From contig JASEIR010000002.1 in assembly GCA_030017355.1 (NCBI GenBank), forward strand, positions 1,285 through 38,768: a stretch of DNA of 37,484 nucleotides, in the 5' to 3' direction. The notes below the pieces were generated by a model. The model saw nothing but the letters and a program-made list of their open reading frames with translations, made no database searches and was not told where the DNA came from. Position 1 is the first letter of the stretch. Every line of letters starts with the position of its first letter. This DNA comes from Actinomycetota bacterium. Lineage in GTDB: Bacteria > Actinomycetota > Aquicultoria > Aquicultorales > Aquicultoraceae. The translations under genes and the position numbers were made by a program. Of this stretch, positions 32,564 to 37,484 are shown piece by piece.

Positions 32564-33763
32564 TTAACCAATCTTCAAAACTTCATCGGGTGATACAAGG
32601 TCCCTTTGCGCTTGTCTTGCAAATACCATGGCTACGGTTCTATAGGCAAGGTGCGCCATTTTTGAAAATGGCAGATACAAGAAGAGATATGCTATAAAAA
32701 GCAGATGCAGGAAGTAAACCTGATAAGCAATGCTTTTCATATCAGCAAGCCTTGCAAACTGTGCACCCCAACCTGTTACAGCAAGCCCAAACACAAGTGT
32801 CACCAGCGCCCAGTCGTAATAGCTATTGGCGCTCTTAGTGTTAGTAAACCTCTTGACTAAGATTATAATAGAGCCGATAAAAAGCGCCGCTGCGCTGATA
32901 TTTGCTATAAACTTCACGGGGCTACTCATCTTATACGGGGTATGCACACCAAAGAACCAGTAGGCTGTTGCAACAATCATTGTTGTTACAAACAGACCCA
33001 CAAAGCCATAAAACACGCCTAAGTGACCGTAGTACCTTTCCTTATTTTCACCGCAAGACTGGAACCTGTTGTGCTTTAAAATTGTTGGAAGTGCCTTGAT
33101 TAAGTTAGGTATTGGTGCTCCCATTAAACCAACGGTCCCATGATTTGCAACCATTGCTTTCCAGAACCTACCAATACCGACTATCAATGATATGATAGCC
33201 AGTGCGGCAAATGTCATAAATGTTATGTCAATTCCAAGCTCCGGATAGAAATTCTTATAGACAATCGGCCCAGCAGGGAAATTACCCCAGCCTGCATGTT
33301 TAAATTCCTCAAACATTGGAACGCCCTTAGGTAAAATATTATAAATTGTTGGCCAAAGGTTTATCATAAACAGCAGTATTAGAGCCGGGATACCTAGCAC
33401 TAGCGGCAAGTATGCAGGTCTACTCAACCAAGTGCCCATAAAACTTGGAAACGCATAGTTTTTAAAAGCTGCGTTTCTAACTGCGGCCAGTACATCACCT
33501 GGTTTCGCGCCCCTCGGGCATTTAGCTGTGCAATCATTGCACTGGTGGCAAAGCCACACATCGGGGTCACTCATAAGTTTATCCTTCTGACCCCACTGCG
33601 CCCATATCATCTCTTTTCTTGGAAAAGGTTTGTCGTCGGGCGTAAGTTTGCAGACAACCGAGCATGTCGCACACTGGAAGCATTTCTTTAGGGAATCGCC
33701 TCCTGCCCGCTGCATATCCTTTATAAAATTTAGATCAGGTTCAACCATGAATTCTGTCGACAT
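32564..33763 (-). CDS. qmoC: QmoC, membrane subunit of quinone-interacting oxidoreductase
   Basis: A fusion of an HdrC-like N-terminal domain and a NarI/HdrE-like membrane cytochrome b domain. Two [4Fe-4S] motifs, CFQCATCSVVC near residue 30 and CHQCNDCTAKC near 73, are followed by about six helices. QmoC takes electrons from menaquinol and passes them to QmoAB, which is thought to serve APS reductase. The ATG at 33763 is seven bases after GGGGG; an ATG six bases earlier almost touches that site. It starts 11 bases after qmoB. About 399 residues, normal for the family. Confidence 0.96.
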   Translation of the reverse strand: MSTEFMVEPDLNFIKDMQRAGGDSLKKCFQCATCSVVCKLTPDDKPFPRKEMIWAQWGQKDKLMSDPDVWLCHQCNDCTAKCPRGAKPGDVLAAVRNAAFKNYAFPSFMGTWLSRPAYLPLVLGIPALILLFMINLWPTIYNILPKGVPMFEEFKHAGWGNFPAGPIVYKNFYPELGIDITFMTFAALAIISLIVGIGRFWKAMVANHGTVGLMGAPIPNLIKALPTILKHNRFQSCGENKERYYGHLGVFYGFVGLFVTTMIVATAYWFFGVHTPYKMSSPVKFIANISAAALFIGSIIILVKRFTNTKSANSYYDWALVTLVFGLAVTGWGAQFARLADMKSIAYQVYFLHLLFIAYLFLYLPFSKMAHLAYRTVAMVFARQAQRDLVSPDEVLKIG

Positions 33764-33774
33764 CTTCATACCCC

Positions 33775-35913
33775 CTAGAAGCCTTTATAGGGATTGGGAC
33801 CAATCTCCTGCAGTTTTTCCATAAACTCACCAATTATGCTCGGTATCTTATCGTATTCATCTATTGAAAGTTGCAAAAGCTGAACCCTGTCTGATTCCAG
33901 AACAAGCCTGTTCAGAGTCTCCTGTACCTTGCCCATCCTATAATTTGCTAGCTCGCTACCTTTTGCAAAGTGGCATTGGTAATCGTCACCATATTTGCAG
34001 CCAATCATTAAGATGCCATCAACGCCCTTTGATAGGGCATCAGCAATCCATACAGTGTTACAGGAGCCCAGGCATCTTACCGGAATCATCCTTACGTTCG
34101 GATCATATTGAATCCTGTTAATTCCAGCCATATCAAAGGCCGGGTAAGCATCATTTTCACATACAAAGGCCACTACCATTGGCTTGCCTTCTTCCTCGCC
34201 TGGCACATCTATAATTTTTACAGCTGAAGATAGGATGTCTACGCTGTAATTTTTAAACGATATAAGCCTTTCCGGGCAAGCGCCCATGCAAATTCCGCAT
34301 CTTCTGCAGCGGTTTGGATTGGGCTGCGGAGTACCTTTTTCATCCTCATCAAGCGTTCCAAATGGACACTCTTCAGTACACCTCTTACACTGCGTACACC
34401 TCTGCAGGAAGAATTCTGGATATGTCATATCTCCAGCTCTTGGGTGTACCGCCATGCCTCTTGATACAGCTTCTACAACCTGTATAGCCTTCAAAGCAGC
34501 ACCTGTTGCATCATCTATGCTCTCAGCTATGGTTTGAGGCATCTTTACGCACCCGGCTGAATATATACCAGTTCTTCTGGTTTCATAGGGGAAGCATATG
34601 AAGTTTGAATCAGCAAATCCATTAAACAAATCCAGATCAGGTAAACCTGGACCTTGTCTATATTTAAGGTTAAGGATTGCTTCTTCAGCAGTGGTTGGAA
34701 CCATACCGGTCGCCAAAACTACCATATCTGCTTTTATCTTAATTGGGCCACCAAGAAGCGTATCCTCAACTTCTAGAATAAGGTTGTTTGCCTCATCCTC
34801 GGTTATGCTTGTTATATTACCTTTTGTTAGGAAGATACCTGGGTCATCTTGTGCGCTCTTATAGAAAAGCTCATACTGACCAGGTGTTCTCATATCTTTA
34901 TAGATTATATATACTAACGCATTTGGATCGCTCTCACGCACATACGTTGCCTGCTTTAGCGATGTAGCACAGCAGACCGAGGAGCAATATGGTAGATGAT
35001 CGGCATCTCTTTGACCTGCGCATTGTATAAACACAACATTTTTTGCTGCTTTTCCATCTGATGGCCGATTAATTCCGCCGTTCTTAGCCATCTCTTCCAT
35101 CGCTACATTGGTCACCACATTTGGATATACACCGTAGCCGTAGCTCTCAAGTTTTGAAGCATCATACGGTTTCCAGCCTGTTGCTAGAACAACTGATCCA
35201 ACTCTTGTCTCAACAGTACCGCCATTTGCATTTATAGTGACATCAAACATGCCTGGCTGGCCTGCTATCTGCTCAACAGTGGCAGAAGTATATACCTTTA
35301 TATTTGGATTGCTGTTAATTTCAGCAACTTTTGCATCGACGCCTGGATCTTCAAGCTTTGCATATGGATACTGTGTGGGAAGTCTCTTTTTCATCTTTCC
35401 CATCCAGCCACCAAGCTGAGCTTCTTTCTCCACAATAACTGCTTCGTAACCTGCTCTAGCAACTTCCAAAGCAGCTGTCATACCGGAAACTCCGCCACCG
35501 ATGACAAGAACGCTTCTTGTAACCTCCTCGATATGAGGCTCTGGAAGCTCTATTTTCTTTGCCTTTGCAGTCCCCATTTTGATGTAGTCAGAAGCTATTC
35601 TTTGCGTATCTTCGTCATTTGGGGTGTGAGACCAGGCTACATGCTCTCTTAAGTTAACTCTCTCGACAACTGTATTTGGGAAGTCAAACTCTTCATAGTT
35701 TACTCGCGGGGAGCATGCAGCTATAACTACTGTATTTACTCCCTCTCCATCAATATCGCCTTTTATAAGCTGCAGCCCTTGTTCTCCACATAAAAACTCA
35801 TGCGTTTTAACTGTAGCACCTAGGCTCGGGCCCATATTGGAAAGCTTCTCAACATCAAGAGCTTCTCCTATTCCACAGCCTGTGCAGATATATACACCAA
35901 CTTTTCTCTCCAC
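33775..35913 (-). CDS. qmoB: QmoB, HdrA/MvhD-like flavoprotein
   Basis: A 712-residue soluble flavoprotein. An N-terminal HdrA-like part begins VGVYICTGCGIGEALD, followed by FAD-binding VLVIGGGVSGMTAALEVA (about 135-152) and SVVLATGW. Two ferredoxin motifs, CTQCKRCTEECP and CRRCGICMGACP, lie near 500-550, and a C-terminal MvhD-like domain has CLGSCNT and GCKYGDDYQCHF. QmoB with QmoA and QmoC couples quinol to APS reduction. It starts with GTG, and its AGGAGG site is also the last two arginine codons of qmoA, so translation is coupled. Confidence 0.96.
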   Translation of the reverse strand: MERKVGVYICTGCGIGEALDVEKLSNMGPSLGATVKTHEFLCGEQGLQLIKGDIDGEGVNTVVIAACSPRVNYEEFDFPNTVVERVNLREHVAWSHTPNDEDTQRIASDYIKMGTAKAKKIELPEPHIEEVTRSVLVIGGGVSGMTAALEVARAGYEAVIVEKEAQLGGWMGKMKKRLPTQYPYAKLEDPGVDAKVAEINSNPNIKVYTSATVEQIAGQPGMFDVTINANGGTVETRVGSVVLATGWKPYDASKLESYGYGVYPNVVTNVAMEEMAKNGGINRPSDGKAAKNVVFIQCAGQRDADHLPYCSSVCCATSLKQATYVRESDPNALVYIIYKDMRTPGQYELFYKSAQDDPGIFLTKGNITSITEDEANNLILEVEDTLLGGPIKIKADMVVLATGMVPTTAEEAILNLKYRQGPGLPDLDLFNGFADSNFICFPYETRRTGIYSAGCVKMPQTIAESIDDATGAALKAIQVVEAVSRGMAVHPRAGDMTYPEFFLQRCTQCKRCTEECPFGTLDEDEKGTPQPNPNRCRRCGICMGACPERLISFKNYSVDILSSAVKIIDVPGEEEGKPMVVAFVCENDAYPAFDMAGINRIQYDPNVRMIPVRCLGSCNTVWIADALSKGVDGILMIGCKYGDDYQCHFAKGSELANYRMGKVQETLNRLVLESDRVQLLQLSIDEYDKIPSIIGEFMEKLQEIGPNPYKGF

Positions 35914-35917
35914 AGCG

Positions 35918-37183
35918 CTACCTCCTCACCATAGTTTGAATCGCCTTTAGTGCTGATCCGGTAGCGTCTTTAACACTAGTCGTAACATCCACCGGCCTCT
36001 TGGCACAACCGGCAGCATAAATTCCTGGTTTGCTCGGATCTTCTAAAATCAACCCGTTTTCTTCATACTTAACATCAGCGGCTAACTTGCTCTCAGCAGT
36101 TGAAGGCTGCATTCCAGTTGCTAGCACAACCAAATCAACCTGCTGTTTAATCTTAGTGCCTGTCATGATGTCTTCTGCCTCAACCACTGGATTACCTGTC
36201 GCCGGGTCTGCCTCAATATTTGCAACCTTGCCCTTTATAAAGGTTACTTTATCATCGCTCTCTACTTTATTAAGGAATTTTTCATACCTGCCAGGGGCAC
36301 GAAGGTCGATGTAATATATATAAATCTTTGCCTCGGGATATTGCTCCCTTACATACATGGCCTGTTTTAACGATGCCATACAGCATATATATGAGCAATA
36401 AGATAGGTGGTTTTCATCTCTTGAACCAGCGCACTGCACAAATGCTACTGATTGCGGTTCATTGCCATCCGATGGTCTTACTATCTTACCTCCAGTTGGA
36501 CCGTTCTTGGCAGCATATCTTTCCATCATCATATTTGTGATAACATTATCAACTCTGCCAAATCCAAGGTTATCCAGCTTTTTGGCGTCATACGGTTCCC
36601 ATCCTGTGGCAAAAACAATGGAGCCTACATTTAATTCAACTGTCTGCGGCTCCATATCCAACTCTATTGCGTTGTACTTGCATGCCTCAACACATTTGTT
36701 GCAACCTGCCCCTTTGCAAGCCTTTCTGTCGATTACATAACGCATTGGAAACGCCATTTGATGGGGCAGGTAGATTGCCTTCGTCGTGTCCAATCCAAAA
36801 TTGTGCTCGTTAGGCCTCTCAACCGGGCATGCCTCCACGCAATCACCACATGCTGTGCAATTTTCGTTGACAAGACGGGGATTTACTTTAATTGTTACGT
36901 TAAAATTCCCGGGCTGGCCCGAAACACTTGCTACCTCCGCCTGTGTAAAAAATTTAATTTTGCGGTTCTTCTTTACACGTTGGTAATTAATCTCAAGACC
37001 GCATGATGGTGGACATAGCTTCGGGAAATACTGGTTTAATTGGGCAACTCTGCCACCCATAGAAGGGTTCTTTTCAACTAGGTAGACGTTGTAGCCAACT
37101 TCTGCGGCTTCAACTGCCGTCGTTAAACCACTTATTCCCCCTCCTACGACCAAAACACTTCCTAAACTCTTCTCTTCTGCCAT
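35918..37183 (-). CDS. qmoA: QmoA, HdrA-like flavoprotein
   Basis: A 421-residue HdrA-like flavoprotein. The FAD motif VLVVGGGISGLTTAVEAAE starts at residue 10, CPPSCGLE at 57-64 is a family feature, and two ferredoxin-type cysteine sets follow (C109-C112-C115-C119 and C156, C161, C164, C168). The ATG at 37183 (MAEEKSLG) has a GGGAGG site; the frame is open for another 24 codons without one and I discarded that extension. It is the first gene of qmoABC, four bases ahead of qmoB, and its promoter is at 37338-37366. Confidence 0.95.
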   Translation of the reverse strand: MAEEKSLGSVLVVGGGISGLTTAVEAAEVGYNVYLVEKNPSMGGRVAQLNQYFPKLCPPSCGLEINYQRVKKNRKIKFFTQAEVASVSGQPGNFNVTIKVNPRLVNENCTACGDCVEACPVERPNEHNFGLDTTKAIYLPHQMAFPMRYVIDRKACKGAGCNKCVEACKYNAIELDMEPQTVELNVGSIVFATGWEPYDAKKLDNLGFGRVDNVITNMMMERYAAKNGPTGGKIVRPSDGNEPQSVAFVQCAGSRDENHLSYCSYICCMASLKQAMYVREQYPEAKIYIYYIDLRAPGRYEKFLNKVESDDKVTFIKGKVANIEADPATGNPVVEAEDIMTGTKIKQQVDLVVLATGMQPSTAESKLAADVKYEENGLILEDPSKPGIYAAGCAKRPVDVTTSVKDATGSALKAIQTMVRR

Positions 37184-37337
37184 CCTATTCCTCCCGGTTG
37201 TGACTATTTTTAAGGCATGCATCACAACGACCAGTAATGTTTTTTTGCCTGCCATTTATATCATCTTGGCTTTTTATTTAGGCACAGCCTTGCGCAATGC
37301 TATGCTCTATTTCAGAGCTAAAACACAAGCCAAGCAA

Positions 37338-37366
37338 ATTATACCTAATCTTTAGATCGATGTAAA
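37338..37366 (-). promoter_or_regulatory. Promoter of qmoABC
   Basis: Minus strand: TTTACA (37361-37366), 17-base spacer, TATAAT (37338-37343). Only one base differs from the sigma-70/sigma-A consensus. Transcription would begin near 37331. Confidence 0.7.
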
Positions 37367-37429
37367 ATATTGTTTGTAGGATACAGACTTTAAGCAATTA
37401 AAAATTTAGGGATTTTGCATTTTATCCTC

Positions 37430-37465
37430 TGTCATCCCGAAGGGCCGTAAGGCCCTGAGGGATCT
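37430..37465. repeat. Palindromic intergenic repeat (TGTCATCCC type)
   Basis: ATCCC/GGGAT and GGGCC/GGCCC form a nested stem around a GTAA loop, inside a TGTCATCCC...GGGATCT frame. Elements of this look are often dispersed in intergenic DNA of many bacteria. It might also terminate a gene to the right of the window. One copy only is seen here. Confidence 0.55.
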
Positions 37466-37484
37466 AAATCGTATTTTCTAAATT

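Larger units (their letters stand above)
37184..37484. other. qmo leader, promoter and upstream flank
   Basis: No gene is seen in these 301 bases. They contain the qmo promoter (37338-37366), giving a leader of about 150 bases, and a hairpin repeat at 37430-37465 close to the window edge. Confidence 0.6.

Noticed and set aside
37184..37255. Longer N-terminus for QmoA
   Set aside because: The extra 24 codons lack a ribosome site, while the ATG at 37183 has GGGAGG at good spacing and begins close to the FAD motif.

Overview
This window reads as part of the energy-metabolism chromosome region of an anaerobic, dissimilatory sulfate- (or sulfite-) reducing bacterium. It holds a complete reductive-type dsr locus on the minus strand: dsrC, then dsrM-K-J-O-P, then dsrA-B-D and the start of a dsrL-like gene that runs off the left edge. 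It also holds ATP sulfurylase (sat) and the quinone-interacting oxidoreductase qmoA-B-C. Genes for APS reductase (aprAB) are not present and must lie outside. Base composition is moderately AT-rich and Shine-Dalgarno sites are strong (GGAGG type). The lineage cannot be fixed from the sequence alone. DsrD favours the reductive direction, while a DsrL-type NAD(P)H oxidoreductase in the same operon is less usual for classical sulfate reducers.

Layout, left to right. 1-8132: dsrL (partial), D, B, A, P, O, J, K, M, all minus. 8543-10497: dsrC and a CobB/CbiA-type amidase that could be DsrN, minus. 10670-13384: a frameshifted MFS exporter and a RamA/RACo-like (DUF4445) ATPase lacking its usual ferredoxin domain, plus. 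13400-15850: module A1 (small two-TM protein, TauE/SafE transporter, tandem UspA; minus). 16290-18921: NarL-type two-component system 1. 19117-20969: ArsB/NhaD-type permease and a CBS-pair protein. 21200-23822: module A2, a paralogous copy of A1. 24236-27834: two paralogous plus-strand TauE modules (B1, B2), each a TauE transporter followed by a three-TM protein of about 155 residues. 28327-29547: sat with its own strong promoter and a structured leader. 29687-32405: NarL-type two-component system 2, a paralogue of system 1. 32564-37183: qmoC-B-A with a near-consensus promoter.

How it fits together: Sat activates sulfate to APS. Qmo would pass quinol electrons to APS reductase (encoded elsewhere). 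DsrAB with DsrC and DsrD reduces sulfite, and DsrMKJOP reduces the DsrC trisulfide using membrane electrons. DsrL could add an NAD(P)H route. Between the two energy-conserving clusters lies an accessory zone of duplicated gene sets: four TauE/SafE-family transporters with three kinds of partner proteins, and two paralogous sensor kinase/response regulator pairs. No SulP or CysTWA sulfate transporter is seen, so the TauE modules are the natural candidates for sulfate/sulfite traffic, and the two regulators for their control. This zone, with a short TauE relic inside an inverted repeat at 26049-26145 and a shared upstream word (AGTATGTACACT), is the most interesting part of the window.
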